A DNA stretch of 64,000 nucleotides, taken from SZUA-592 sp041556555. Its GTDB lineage: Bacteria > Pseudomonadota > Gammaproteobacteria > Eutrophobiales > Eutrophobiaceae. Made by a program: the position numbers and the translations under genes. The notes under the pieces are model-generated. The model was given only the letters and a program-made list of their open reading frames with translations. It ran no database searches and had not been told where the DNA came from. Each line of letters begins with the position of its first letter. Positions within the stretch are counted from its first letter, which is position 1. Positions 1 to 7,715 of the stretch are shown here, in pieces. Where the stretch lies: NCBI GenBank assembly GCA_041556555.1, contig JBFFIE010000002.1, positions 1 through 64,000 of the forward strand, in the 5' to 3' direction.

Positions 1-561
1 ATCATCTCCCGCATCCTGCACATGCGCGATATCCACTTTACCGCACTCGATAATGATCCAAAGCAGGTGGATTTTGTGCGTAAGTTCGGCAACAAGATCT
101 ATTACGGTGATGCCACGCGTCTGGACCTGTTACGCGCAGCGCGTATCGGGGAAGCGAAACTGGTCGTACTTGCCATCAGTGACATCGAAACGTCAATGAC
201 GATCGCCAACCTACTGCAAACGCATTACCAGGCTGTACCGATCTATGCACGAGCACATAACCGCCTGCATTGTTACAAGCTCATGGATCTGGGCATTAAA
301 GTAATGGTTCGTGATACCTATTACTCCAGTCTGAAGATGGGGAAAGAAGTTTTAGAGAGTCTGGGGTTACCGCCAGATGAAGCTGATCAAACGGTGGTAA
401 CATTCCGGGAACACGACGAGGAACTGTTAAAACGCCAGCACGCGATTTACAAGGACGAGGAGAAAATGATCGAAAGCGTAGCGAAATCGAGGGCGGAATT
501 GCAAAGCTTGTTTGAAGAGGATATTAGCTCTTCTATATCTTCTGAAAAGCCTGACGGATAA
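1..561 (+). CDS. KefB/KefC-type K+/H+ antiporter, C-terminal part (5' end cut by window)
   Basis: The frame is open to the first base of the window, so the apparent ATG at position 22 is internal and the gene begins upstream. The visible 186 residues correspond to the cytoplasmic RCK/TrkA-N (Rossmann) domain and tail of glutathione-gated K+ efflux antiporters. They include the stretch KFGNKIYYGDATRLDLL, the conserved K-F-G-x-K-x-Y-Y-G-D-A-T-R part of the nucleotide-binding fold, and a hydrophilic, probably helical C-terminus. In KefB/KefC this domain binds glutathione or its adducts and gates the membrane antiporter during electrophile stress. The transmembrane domain is outside the window, so KefB and KefC cannot be told apart. 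Confidence 0.85.
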   Translation: MISRILHMRDIHFTALDNDPKQVDFVRKFGNKIYYGDATRLDLLRAARIGEAKLVVLAISDIETSMTIANLLQTHYQAVPIYARAHNRLHCYKLMDLGIKVMVRDTYYSSLKMGKEVLESLGLPPDEADQTVVTFREHDEELLKRQHAIYKDEEKMIESVAKSRAELQSLFEEDISSSISSEKPDG

Positions 562-580
562 ATCTCGTCCATTATTATTT

Positions 581-1321
581 TTATTCAGCTGCATAGCGGC
601 TGACAAATCGTTTCAGTATTTCCTGCGCATAGGGTGTTTCGGCATGGCTAATTCTTTCAATCAGGTCTTCCGCTTCTTCTGGCTTGAAATAACCATGATG
701 GTTGTAGACATTGATGCGTACGGTAAATCCATCCGGATCACCTTCCGGGTGAAACTGGGTTGCATAGACGTTACGGCGAACCCGGAACATTTGCACGGGA
801 CACGCTGACCCGCGCATTAGCAGAGTTGCACCTTCAGGTAAGGTATCACAGGCCTCTTTGTGCCCGAGTAATACAGAAATCCGGTCGGGGAAGCCTGTTA
901 ACAGGGGATCGTTCTTGCCTTCCTCGGTAAGATGCAACGTCACACAGCTGACAGGTTCACGATAACGAGTGGAGACGGAAGCACCCAGGTACTTACCCAG
1001 TAAAGCATTGCCGGAACATGCGCCGAAAAAAGGAAAGTCGCGATCAACAATTTCATCGAATAATCGCATGAAATCCTGCTCGATTTTGATCTGTATTGCA
1101 GACTTTTCCTGCTGCGGTGTGGAAATATCAAACGGACTGCCACCGACGATGATTGCCGAGTAATCATCCAGGACCAGATCAGTGGGGATCCCGGTCTTTT
1201 CTATCCGGATACGCTGTACCCGCTTATTATCCAGCCCACCGTATTTCAATATCGCCTGGAATTCGCTGTCTGAAGTTTCGTCTTCCGGGCGCAACTGCAG
1301 GATCAGTACAGGTTTTGTCAT
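581..1321 (-). CDS. class I glutamine amidotransferase-like protein
   Basis: This 246-residue protein has the GATase1 fold of stand-alone amidotransferases similar to the GMP-synthase glutaminase domain. The nucleophile elbow is in FFGACSGNALLGKYLGA (G-x-C-x-G) and the His-Glu part of the triad is in TQFHPEGD. No synthetase domain is fused, so the ammonia acceptor is unknown. Members of this family are often annotated simply as glutamine amidotransferase or GMP synthase-like. It converges with the KefB/C fragment, with 19 bp between the stop codons. It is a single-gene transcription unit facing a 218-bp intergenic region shared with the DUF4124 gene. The family call is firm and the substrate unknown. 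Confidence 0.85.
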   Translation of the reverse strand: MTKPVLILQLRPEDETSDSEFQAILKYGGLDNKRVQRIRIEKTGIPTDLVLDDYSAIIVGGSPFDISTPQQEKSAIQIKIEQDFMRLFDEIVDRDFPFFGACSGNALLGKYLGASVSTRYREPVSCVTLHLTEEGKNDPLLTGFPDRISVLLGHKEACDTLPEGATLLMRGSACPVQMFRVRRNVYATQFHPEGDPDGFTVRINVYNHHGYFKPEEAEDLIERISHAETPYAQEILKRFVSRYAAE

Positions 1322-1539
1322 GGGAAGTTGCAGGTTCGCCGTTTATTTATGAATAATATCGGGATTATGATTATCCGGAATTTTTACTCAGACCTCTACT
1401 TTTACAACCTGCAGATCAACATAAAGGTTACTGAAAAAACCGTGATCTGTCCCAATTATTACCAAATACTTGCCTATAATTTATTAAAACCGGGGCACCA
1501 CACAGCGACGCCCTGTAACTCCGTAAACTGAGAGAAAAG

Positions 1540-2082
1540 GTGCAACAAACGATACTTAGGGCGAGGGGTTGTATTCGCTCGCGAGTAAGGCATTACGTAC
1601 TTCTAATCGTTTTGATTGCCTTGCCTGGTGGGTCTGCATTTGCGGATATTTACAAGTGGACTGACAAGGATGGCAATATCTACTTTGGTGATAAGCCACC
1701 GCAGGACGTGGAGAGCGAGCACATACAGGTAAAGCCCAAGGCTGTTCCCGCACAGCCGGATGAAGGGGAGTTGCGTCGGCTGCGTCAACTCGAGCAAGCC
1801 GAGAGAGACGCTACACGCCGAATCGAATCGCAGCGAGCAAGGACTGCTGCAGAGAGAAGAGAGAAGCAGGAAGATTTGGCTCAAAAGCAGCGTTGTAGTG
1901 AAGCAAGACAGCAACTCCATGAGCTCCAACAGCAACTGCCGGTCTATCGTATCGAGGGAGGTAAATTTCATGCAGCGTGGTGGGGCGACTCATATGAAGG
2001 TGAGCGCGAATATATCGATGATGCAACGCGCACCACAGAAATCAAGCGTATGCGGCAGCTAATCGCGAAAAATTGTAATTAA
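1540..2082 (+). CDS. DUF4124 domain-containing exported protein
   Basis: The start is GTG at 1540, preceded by the purine-rich AGAGAAAAG. The 180-residue product has a hydrophobic signal segment (about residues 19-35, ending in AFA) followed by a short DUF4124 motif (DIYKWTDKDGNIYFGDKPP). The rest is a highly charged coiled-coil region rich in Arg, Glu and Gln (about residues 75-140). DUF4124 proteins are common envelope proteins of unknown function in proteobacteria. A second, unrelated-looking DUF4124 protein lies at 28598-29218. No operon partner is visible. Confidence 0.75.
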   Translation: MQQTILRARGCIRSRVRHYVLLIVLIALPGGSAFADIYKWTDKDGNIYFGDKPPQDVESEHIQVKPKAVPAQPDEGELRRLRQLEQAERDATRRIESQRARTAAERREKQEDLAQKQRCSEARQQLHELQQQLPVYRIEGGKFHAAWWGDSYEGEREYIDDATRTTEIKRMRQLIAKNCN

Positions 2083-2141
2083 AGGGGCTAGATTTATTTT
2101 TACACTGATACCAAAAAAATATATCTGTGCCCTTTTATTTA

Positions 2142-2297
2142 ATGATCAAGCAAGACAGTGTCATAACAGCAATTGTTCTCGGTCTGCTTTGGGAGATACC
2201 GTACCTCGGTACCTTGATATTTATATTGGTGTGGTTATGCGGCCTGGGTTGCGTAAAACTTGCCTTGATTCGTGAGTTACGCCAAATTAAATTGTAA
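2142..2297 (+). CDS. possible 51-residue membrane microprotein
   Basis: An ATG at 2142 opens a 51-codon frame ending at TAA 2295-2297. The product is mostly one hydrophobic stretch (about residues 8-40, with IPYLGTLIFILVWLCGLG in the middle) and a basic tail ending in RELRQIKL. It fills most of the 324-bp gap between the DUF4124 gene and rpoH. No convincing Shine-Dalgarno precedes it, and an in-frame GTG at 2127 is an alternative start. The IPxLGxL...GLG pattern weakly recalls C-terminal membrane segments of larger proteins, so it could be a remnant. Treat it as tentative. Confidence 0.3.
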   Translation: MIKQDSVITAIVLGLLWEIPYLGTLIFILVWLCGLGCVKLALIRELRQIKL

Positions 2298-2344
2298 GCT
2301 GTCAATACAGAATCAGGGGGTCAGAGTATTTGATTTGTAAAAAC

Positions 2345-2370
2345 AAAAACGGCCCCTTTCGGGGCCGTCT
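2345..2370 (-). terminator. Rho-independent terminator of rpoH
   Basis: An 8-bp GC-rich stem, ACGGCCCC-TTTC-GGGGCCGT, spans 2349-2368. On the minus strand it is followed by a T-rich tract (TTTTTGTTTT). It lies about 40 bp past the rpoH stop codon. Confidence 0.85.
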
Positions 2371-2406
2371 GTTCGCTGTAAATCTCATCCCTGATTTCTC
2401 TCTCAA

Positions 2407-3258
2407 TCAAACTGCAAAAGACGTTCGCAGTTTCTTCATCGCATTGTTTTCTATTTGCCGTATCCGTTCAGCTGAAACATTGTGTTGTGCAGCCAGTTCA
2501 TGCAGCGTGGCCTTGTCCTCAGCCAGCCAGCGCTTGCTGATGATGTCACGACTGCGTTCATCGAGCGCTTCAATGGCATACATGAGACGTTCCTGGTTCA
2601 GGTCGTCTTCCTGCTCCTCGGCCAGCGTGGCTTCCGGATCCAGGCGCTTGTCTTCCAGGTAGGCTGCTGGTGCAAAGACTTTATCATCATCATCGCTGCC
2701 CACCGGGCCATCGAACGAGGCATCGATGTTGCTCATGCGTTTTTCCATTTCAATGACATCTTCGCTGCGGACACCCAGGTCCTCGGCGACTTCATCAATC
2801 TCCTGCTGGTTTAACCAGCCCAGGCGTTTCTTGGCGGAGCGCAGGTTGAAGAATAATTTTCTCTGGGCCTTGGTGGTAGCCACCTTGACAATTTTCCAGT
2901 TCTTTAAAATAAACTCGTGGATCTCGGCGCGGATCCAGTGCACGGCGAAGGACACCAGCCGCACACCCAGTGTCGGGTCGAAGCGTTTTACGGCCTTCAT
3001 CAGGCCGATGTTACCTTCCTGGATCAGGTCACCCAGCGGCAGGCCATAGCCGTTATAGCCGCGCGCCACTTTAACCACGAAACGCAGGTGCGCCAGCACC
3101 AGTTGACGGGCGGCCTCCAGGTCGTTTTCATCGCGGTAACGTACAGCCAGTTCGCGCTCTTCCTCGGCCGTGACCATGGGAATACGGTTCACGCCCTGGA
3201 TGTAGGTTTCCAGGGAACCTGAGGGTAAGGCGATGGGCATTGCCAGGGTATTGTTCAT
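2407..3258 (-). CDS. rpoH: RNA polymerase heat-shock sigma factor sigma-32
   Basis: The product is 283 residues, close to the usual 284-285 for RpoH. It has the region 2 core signature (GNIGLMKAVKRFDPTLGVRLVSFAVHWIRAEI) and the RpoH-specific RpoH box just after it (QRKLFFNLRSAKKRL). Region 4 carries a C-terminal helix-turn-helix (TLHELAAQHNVSAERIRQIE). I chose ATG 3258, behind GGAGGAC. The longer GTG frame from 3288 would start inside the CIRCE operator and is unlikely. RpoH directs RNA polymerase to chaperone and protease promoters. The gene follows the ftsY-ftsE-ftsX block as in enterobacteria and pseudomonads, but here it has a CIRCE element at its promoter. Confidence 0.97.
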   Translation of the reverse strand: MNNTLAMPIALPSGSLETYIQGVNRIPMVTAEEERELAVRYRDENDLEAARQLVLAHLRFVVKVARGYNGYGLPLGDLIQEGNIGLMKAVKRFDPTLGVRLVSFAVHWIRAEIHEFILKNWKIVKVATTKAQRKLFFNLRSAKKRLGWLNQQEIDEVAEDLGVRSEDVIEMEKRMSNIDASFDGPVGSDDDDKVFAPAAYLEDKRLDPEATLAEEQEDDLNQERLMYAIEALDERSRDIISKRWLAEDKATLHELAAQHNVSAERIRQIENNAMKKLRTSFAV

Positions 3259-3281
3259 CAATTCATGTCCTCCAGGATGAT

Positions 3282-3308
3282 TTAGCACTCAACTTCTTAG
3301 AGTGCTAA
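3282..3308 (-). promoter_or_regulatory. CIRCE operator (HrcA-binding inverted repeat) of rpoH
   Basis: A perfect TTAGCACTC-N9-GAGTGCTAA inverted repeat matches the CIRCE consensus in all 18 arm positions. It sits 23 bp upstream of the rpoH ATG and a few bases downstream of a sigma70-like -10 box, which is the classical position for HrcA repression. HrcA itself is not in this window. Confidence 0.93.
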
Positions 3309-3313
3309 ATGCC

Positions 3314-3341
3314 ATTATAGTTTCCCTGTCAGTGACTGCAA
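3314..3341 (-). promoter_or_regulatory. predicted sigma70 promoter of rpoH
   Basis: On the minus strand, TTGCAG (3336-3341) is separated by 16 bp from a perfect TATAAT (3314-3319). The expected transcription start falls at the edge of the CIRCE element. Confidence 0.6.
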
Positions 3342-3385
3342 CCATCGGCGTACAGAAAGCCCGCAACCCGTTGTTATTATAGATT

Positions 3386-4207
3386 TTATGAGAGCCTCGT
3401 GGTCAGTGTCAGGAGGGCGATGAGGAGGATAAAGACCGAGAAGATCTTCTGTAACAGCAGGGCGGGAATTTGCTTGGCCAGGAGCCGCCCCAAGAGCATA
3501 CCAATGATACCGCCAAGCATAAAAAGTCCCAGTACCATGATATCCAGCGTCCTGCCCTGGCCGATGGCTGAGAGGACACCGGATAGCCCTATTATGGTAA
3601 TGATGGCCAGAGAGGTGGCCACGGCCCGGTTGATACCAATGTCGGTGATGAAGATGAGGGCCGGTACGATCAGGAAACCTCCGCCAACACCGAACAGGCC
3701 AGATAACAGCCCGGTAACCGCACCAGTAACTATCAAGACCACCGTGCAGGGCGCTGCCAAGGTGAGCTTCCTGTCGTCCGAGAGCTGGCAGATGGCAGTT
3801 TGCTCGTCCTGTTGCCTGAGGAAGTTCACGCGGACAACAGACAACTGTTCCGGCTGGCGGATGGCCCGGTACCACATGGAAACCGCTATCAGGAGCATTA
3901 ATATGCCGAAACCGGTGATCAAGGTCGACCCGTCGATACGATCGGCGATCCGGACACCCAAAGGCGCAGCCACGATACCGCCAATGAGAAAGAACAGGCT
4001 GGCCCGCCACTCAATCATTTTGTTGAGGCCGGCCTCAACCGCACCGAAAGCGGCGACCACGGTGATGGCGGCGAGTGATATGGTGGTGGCTGCCTGTGGC
4101 TGGATGTGTAAGACGTAAATCAACAGCGGCACTGCAAACAGGGACCCGCCACTGCCGGTCAGGCCCAGCGCCAGGCCAACCAGGATACCAAGGATAACGG
4201 TCAGCAT
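3386..4207 (-). CDS. TauE/SafE-family membrane permease (probable sulfite exporter)
   Basis: From ATG 4207 the product is 273 residues with about eight hydrophobic segments. It has two copies of the glycine-rich family repeat, GLALGLTGSGGSLFAVPLL near the N-terminus and GLLSGLFGVGGGFLIVPAL in the second half, as is typical of TauE/SafE (DUF81) anion exporters. The longer frame to 4288 overlaps the upstream gene and is rejected. The start lies 2 bp after the stop of the persulfide dioxygenase gene, so translation is probably coupled. Persulfide dioxygenases release sulfite, and an adjacent TauE-like exporter is the expected disposal route. The substrate is inferred from this neighbour rather than from the sequence. 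Confidence 0.85.
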   Translation of the reverse strand: MLTVILGILVGLALGLTGSGGSLFAVPLLIYVLHIQPQAATTISLAAITVVAAFGAVEAGLNKMIEWRASLFFLIGGIVAAPLGVRIADRIDGSTLITGFGILMLLIAVSMWYRAIRQPEQLSVVRVNFLRQQDEQTAICQLSDDRKLTLAAPCTVVLIVTGAVTGLLSGLFGVGGGFLIVPALIFITDIGINRAVATSLAIITIIGLSGVLSAIGQGRTLDIMVLGLFMLGGIIGMLLGRLLAKQIPALLLQKIFSVFILLIALLTLTTRLS

Positions 4208-4209
4208 GC

Positions 4210-4959
4210 CTAACCCTGCGGGCTTTCCGTCATCTGGTGACAGAAATTCGCCATGTCTTGCGGCAGGTGAGACGGGCACACCCCGCACTTCTGGTTACCG
4301 GGCACGGCATAATCGATGAATTTGGGATAAGGCAGATCAAGATTCTCCATGATGGTCCTGAATTCAGACAGTCCCCGCTGTCCACCGAGGCGTGGGTTGC
4401 GTTCTTTTTCCTGTTGTATGGTGGTGACGTGGCGCTGATGGTAATCATGCGCCGGGTATACCAACGTATCATCCGGCAGGGTAAACAATTTATCCATCAC
4501 ACTCTGGTAGAGGTCATCGGTGTTGCCATTCTGGAAGTCGGTACGGCCACAACCGTCGATCAACAGGGCGTCACCGGTCAACACCCGGCTGTTTAGACGG
4601 TAACAGAGATGATCATCGGTGTGCCCGGGGGTATAGATCGGATCCAGGGTAATACTGCCGGCAATGATGGGCACGCCTTCCTCGGCCCTCAGGTCCGGAC
4701 ATTCACATTGTGAGTGTGCCGGGAAGATCATCTGGCTGCCGGTCTCTTCCCTGAGTTTCAGGGCAGAGGTGATGTGATCGGCATGAATGTGGGTCTCTAG
4801 CGTAAACATCAGTGTCAAGCCCAGGAAATTGATCTCGGCTAGGTCCCGCTCCCAGGCGGGATAGACCGGGTCAACCAGCAAGGCCTGGCCGGTTTCCTCA
4901 CAACCCAGCAGGTAAGTGTAGGTGGAACTGTATTCTTCGAAGAGCTGGCGAAATATCAT
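4210..4959 (-). CDS. persulfide dioxygenase (ETHE1-like sulfur dioxygenase), MBL fold
   Basis: This 249-residue metallo-beta-lactamase-fold enzyme has the metal-binding motif THIHADH (H-x-H-x-D-H). Further ligands are in TPGHTDDH, in LTGDALLIDGCGRTDFQ and in YPAHDY. The signature GCGRTDFQNG is characteristic of ETHE1/persulfide dioxygenases, which oxidise glutathione persulfide to sulfite and GSH using one mononuclear iron. I chose ATG 4959, 10 bp after the ftsX stop; the longer frame to 5025 runs back into ftsX. Position between ftsX and a TauE permease indicates a sulfane-sulfur detoxification or oxidation pair inserted behind the division genes. No rhodanese domain is fused. Confidence 0.88.
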   Translation of the reverse strand: MIFRQLFEEYSSTYTYLLGCEETGQALLVDPVYPAWERDLAEINFLGLTLMFTLETHIHADHITSALKLREETGSQMIFPAHSQCECPDLRAEEGVPIIAGSITLDPIYTPGHTDDHLCYRLNSRVLTGDALLIDGCGRTDFQNGNTDDLYQSVMDKLFTLPDDTLVYPAHDYHQRHVTTIQQEKERNPRLGGQRGLSEFRTIMENLDLPYPKFIDYAVPGNQKCGVCPSHLPQDMANFCHQMTESPQG

Positions 4960-4969
4960 CGTGTTTTCT

Positions 4970-5980
4970 TCATGCAGGCTCGATGGCGCGCAAGTGACGT
5001 TGCACGGAAAGCCAGGAACCGGCACTGCCCAGCAGGATCCCGGCAGCCAGCAGGGTCAGGGCCCGGTCGAAGGCCAGACCCCTAAGACTGAAATTACTTT
5101 GGTAGAGCTGGGCCAGTGTGTCCGTGGGTGATTGCAGGAAAAACAGGGCCAGCGTGACCAGGCACCAGGCAAACAACCCGCCGCCGAGACCGTACCAGAG
5201 ACCACTATAGACAAACGGCCGCTGAATAAAGGCATTGGTGGCACCGAATAATTTTTCCACCTCGATCTCGGCCCGCCGGTTATAGATCGACATGCGAATG
5301 GTATTGCCGACGATCAAAAGCACGGCGAGACCAAGAAAGACGGCCAGCATCACCACCACCCGCTGAATGATTGAAATGATCGCGTTGAGCCGTTGCACCC
5401 ATTTTTGATCATATTGTGCCTTATCTACTTCCCTGCGTTCACTTAATTGCTTCACTAGCTGCTCTATCGTTGCAGCATCCTTATCGTCCGTTGCCGGCTT
5501 GATCAATAACAACGATGGCAAGGGGTTTTCCTCCAACGCATCGATGGCATCGCCGAAGCCGGAGAGTTGTCGATACTCTTCCAATGCCTTGTCCCGGTTG
5601 ATGAAGATGACCTTTTCAATATTATCCTGAGATTGCAGCTCTTGCTGCAGTTTTTGCCCCGTGGCATCACTGATGTCTTTTTTCAGGAAGGCCGTAATCT
5701 CTACCGATCCTTCCCAGCCGGCTGAGATCAGGCGAGCGTTTTCCAGTAACACGTAAAATCCGGCCGGCAGCGCTAATGAAATGCCGATTACCGCGATGGT
5801 CAACGCGCTACCCACCGGGTTGCGGAATAACTGCCCGAAGCTTGAGATCAGTGCCTGTGCATGCTGGGCCAGCCAGCTTTTAATGGCCAGCCGAAAATCA
5901 ACCTTGCGCTTTCGTCGTGGTACAGCATTTTCGCTGACCTGCGGTTTCTGTTTTTTTCGCTTGGCCTGCGCCGGGCTCAT
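4970..5980 (-). CDS. ftsX: cell division ABC transporter permease FtsX
   Basis: The 336-residue protein has the FtsX layout. A basic cytoplasmic N-terminus (KRKKQK...RRKRK) is followed by TM1 near residues 58-80 and a periplasmic domain of roughly 100 residues. Three further transmembrane segments follow from about residue 210. FtsX with FtsE forms the divisome complex that controls septal peptidoglycan hydrolases through their activators. Its ATG overlaps the ftsE stop in an ATGA, so the pair is translationally coupled. Confidence 0.95.
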   Translation of the reverse strand: MSPAQAKRKKQKPQVSENAVPRRKRKVDFRLAIKSWLAQHAQALISSFGQLFRNPVGSALTIAVIGISLALPAGFYVLLENARLISAGWEGSVEITAFLKKDISDATGQKLQQELQSQDNIEKVIFINRDKALEEYRQLSGFGDAIDALEENPLPSLLLIKPATDDKDAATIEQLVKQLSERREVDKAQYDQKWVQRLNAIISIIQRVVVMLAVFLGLAVLLIVGNTIRMSIYNRRAEIEVEKLFGATNAFIQRPFVYSGLWYGLGGGLFAWCLVTLALFFLQSPTDTLAQLYQSNFSLRGLAFDRALTLLAAGILLGSAGSWLSVQRHLRAIEPA

Positions 5981-6627
5981 ATGGTGCGGCCTTCTTTCAA
6001 GGTAATGATGCGTTTGCGCATGCGCTTGATCATGTCGAAGTCATGGCTGGCTATCAGTACGGTCACACCCACCTGGTTGAACTGCTCAAACAGGCACATG
6101 ATTTCCCAGGACAAAGCCGGGTCGAGATTGCCCGTGGGTTCATCGGCAAGCAACAGGGGAGGCCGGTGGACTACGGCGCGGGCAATGCCCACGCGTTGTT
6201 GTTCACCTCCGGAAAGCGTCATCGGCATGGAATTGATCTTGTTTAACAGGCTGACCTTATCCAGTGCCGCCTGCACTCGTTTCTTGATTTCCCGGTGTTC
6301 ATAGCCCGAGACCACAAGTGGGAGAGCAACATTATCGAAGACGGTACGGTCAGCCAGCAGACGGTGCTCCTGGAAGGTAAAACCGATATTGCGACGGAAC
6401 AGCGCCACACGATTTCTGCGCACGCGCTCGAGGTTCTGGCCGTTAACGATAATCTGGCCGCGGCTGTGTCGTTCAATCAGGGCGATGAGGCGCAGCAAGG
6501 TGCTTTTGCCGGCCCCCGAACGTCCGGTGATGAAGGCCATGGCACCCTGTTCAATATTCAGGTTGATGTTTTTCAGGGCATCCACACTGCCATCGTAATG
6601 CATGTGGACATTGGTAAACCGGATCAT
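5977..6627 (-). CDS. ftsE: cell division ATP-binding protein FtsE
   Basis: The 216-residue ABC ATPase has Walker A (GRSGAGKSTLLRL), signature (LSGGEQQRVGIARA) and Walker B (LLLADEPTGNLDP) motifs, followed by a switch histidine in IASHD. Length and motif spacing match FtsE. It overlaps ftsY and ftsX by 4 bp on either side (ATGA), giving a compact ftsY-ftsE-ftsX operon. It drives FtsX in the divisome. Confidence 0.96.
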   Translation of the reverse strand: MIRFTNVHMHYDGSVDALKNINLNIEQGAMAFITGRSGAGKSTLLRLIALIERHSRGQIIVNGQNLERVRRNRVALFRRNIGFTFQEHRLLADRTVFDNVALPLVVSGYEHREIKKRVQAALDKVSLLNKINSMPMTLSGGEQQRVGIARAVVHRPPLLLADEPTGNLDPALSWEIMCLFEQFNQVGVTVLIASHDFDMIKRMRKRIITLKEGRTI

Positions 6628-7562
6628 GCCGCTGTCTCGAAAAGGGCCTGGATAAAATCCTTGCTGTTAAACACCTGCAGGTCATCGGCCTGTTCACCGA
6701 CACCGATGAAACGAATCGGGATGCCGAGTTCTTTCGCCAGGGCAAAAATAATACCGCCCTTGGCCGTGCCATCGAGCTTGGTCAGCATAATGCCGGTGAC
6801 ACCGATGGCATCGTTGAACTGCCTGGCCTGCACCAGTGCATTTTGCCCGGTGCCGGCATCCAGCACCAGCAGGCATTCAGGTTCGATGTCGGGATCAAAT
6901 TTGTTAATGACCTTGCGGATCTTTTTCAGCTCGTCCATCAGGTTGCCCTGGGTGTGTAATCGACCGGCGGTGTCGGCAATCAGGACTTCAATGTTTCTGG
7001 AACGTGCCGATTGCAGGGCGTCGAAGATTACCGCGGCAGAGTCTGCGCCTTTATGCTGGGCAACCACGGGTACCCCGTTGCGTTCGCCCCAGTTTTGTAA
7101 TTGTTCGATCGCGGCAGCGCGATAGGTATCGCCGGCGGCAAGCATGACGCTTTTGCCTTGTTGTTGCAGCCAGGCCGCAAGTTTACCGATGCTGGTGGTC
7201 TTGCCGACGCCGTTGACACCGGTCATGAGGATAACAAACGGTTTGCTTTCCGTTGCTGGAATGCTAAGGGGTTGATCCACGGGTTCAAGGACATGCAGCA
7301 TGCTTTGCTGGAGCTTTTCCACGAGACTTACCCCGTTGGTCTTGCGGTTTTGCATTTCCTCGAGGATGGCCGTGGTGACGTTAATACCCAGGTCCGCCAT
7401 TAACAGGTGTTCTTCCAGGGTATCGATCAGCTCCGGGTCCAGCGTGTCCCTGCCGCTGAACAGCTTGTCCACGTCGGTAAAGAGAACATCCTTGGTGCGG
7501 TTCAGTCCCCGCTTGAGGCGATCAAACAAGCGGTTGGGCTGGTTCATGCTGGTTTCCGGCAT
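6624..7562 (-). CDS. ftsY: signal recognition particle receptor FtsY
   Basis: The 312-residue protein has the NG domains of SRP GTPases: P-loop GVNGVGKTTSIGKLA, DTYRAAAIEQL, the DTAGRLH G3 motif and TKLDGTAKGG. It is short because it lacks the long acidic A domain of the E. coli protein. Only about 40 residues precede the N domain (MNQPNRLFDRLKRGL), consistent with a membrane-binding amphipathic helix. An internal ATG at residue 6 is an alternative start. FtsY docks SRP-bound ribosomes to the Sec translocon. It is first gene of the ftsYEX-persulfide dioxygenase-tauE block. Confidence 0.96.
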   Translation of the reverse strand: MPETSMNQPNRLFDRLKRGLNRTKDVLFTDVDKLFSGRDTLDPELIDTLEEHLLMADLGINVTTAILEEMQNRKTNGVSLVEKLQQSMLHVLEPVDQPLSIPATESKPFVILMTGVNGVGKTTSIGKLAAWLQQQGKSVMLAAGDTYRAAAIEQLQNWGERNGVPVVAQHKGADSAAVIFDALQSARSRNIEVLIADTAGRLHTQGNLMDELKKIRKVINKFDPDIEPECLLVLDAGTGQNALVQARQFNDAIGVTGIMLTKLDGTAKGGIIFALAKELGIPIRFIGVGEQADDLQVFNSKDFIQALFETAA

Positions 7563-7715
7563 GGATCAATTTGGCAATCTGGGTAATCAGGTTAAAGGCA
7601 GCAGTTAATCTCGTGTATCCTACCATCATCTTGTAACGAACTACCAAGCCGAAACAGGCTCTAACATCGTTGTAATTGAACCCCGAACCTGCTTCATTCA
7701 CAAGTTAAAAGAAAA

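Noticed and set aside
1328..1531. 67-codon frame between the amidotransferase and the DUF4124 gene
   Set aside because: No ribosome-binding site, biased Asn/Tyr/Ile composition and no domain; more likely promoter DNA of the neighbours.
3259..3288. GTG start extending RpoH by 10 residues
   Set aside because: The GTG lies inside the CIRCE operator and close to the predicted transcription start; ATG 3258 has GGAGG upstream and gives the normal RpoH length.
3399..4118. Long plus-strand open frame (239 codons) opposite the TauE gene
   Set aside because: It is antisense to a clear membrane permease; the Met/Arg/Thr/Pro-rich composition is typical of a shadow frame and no family is recognisable.
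6295..7125. 276-codon plus-strand frame across ftsE/ftsY
   Set aside because: Antisense to two well-supported essential genes, with no ribosome-binding site or family signature.
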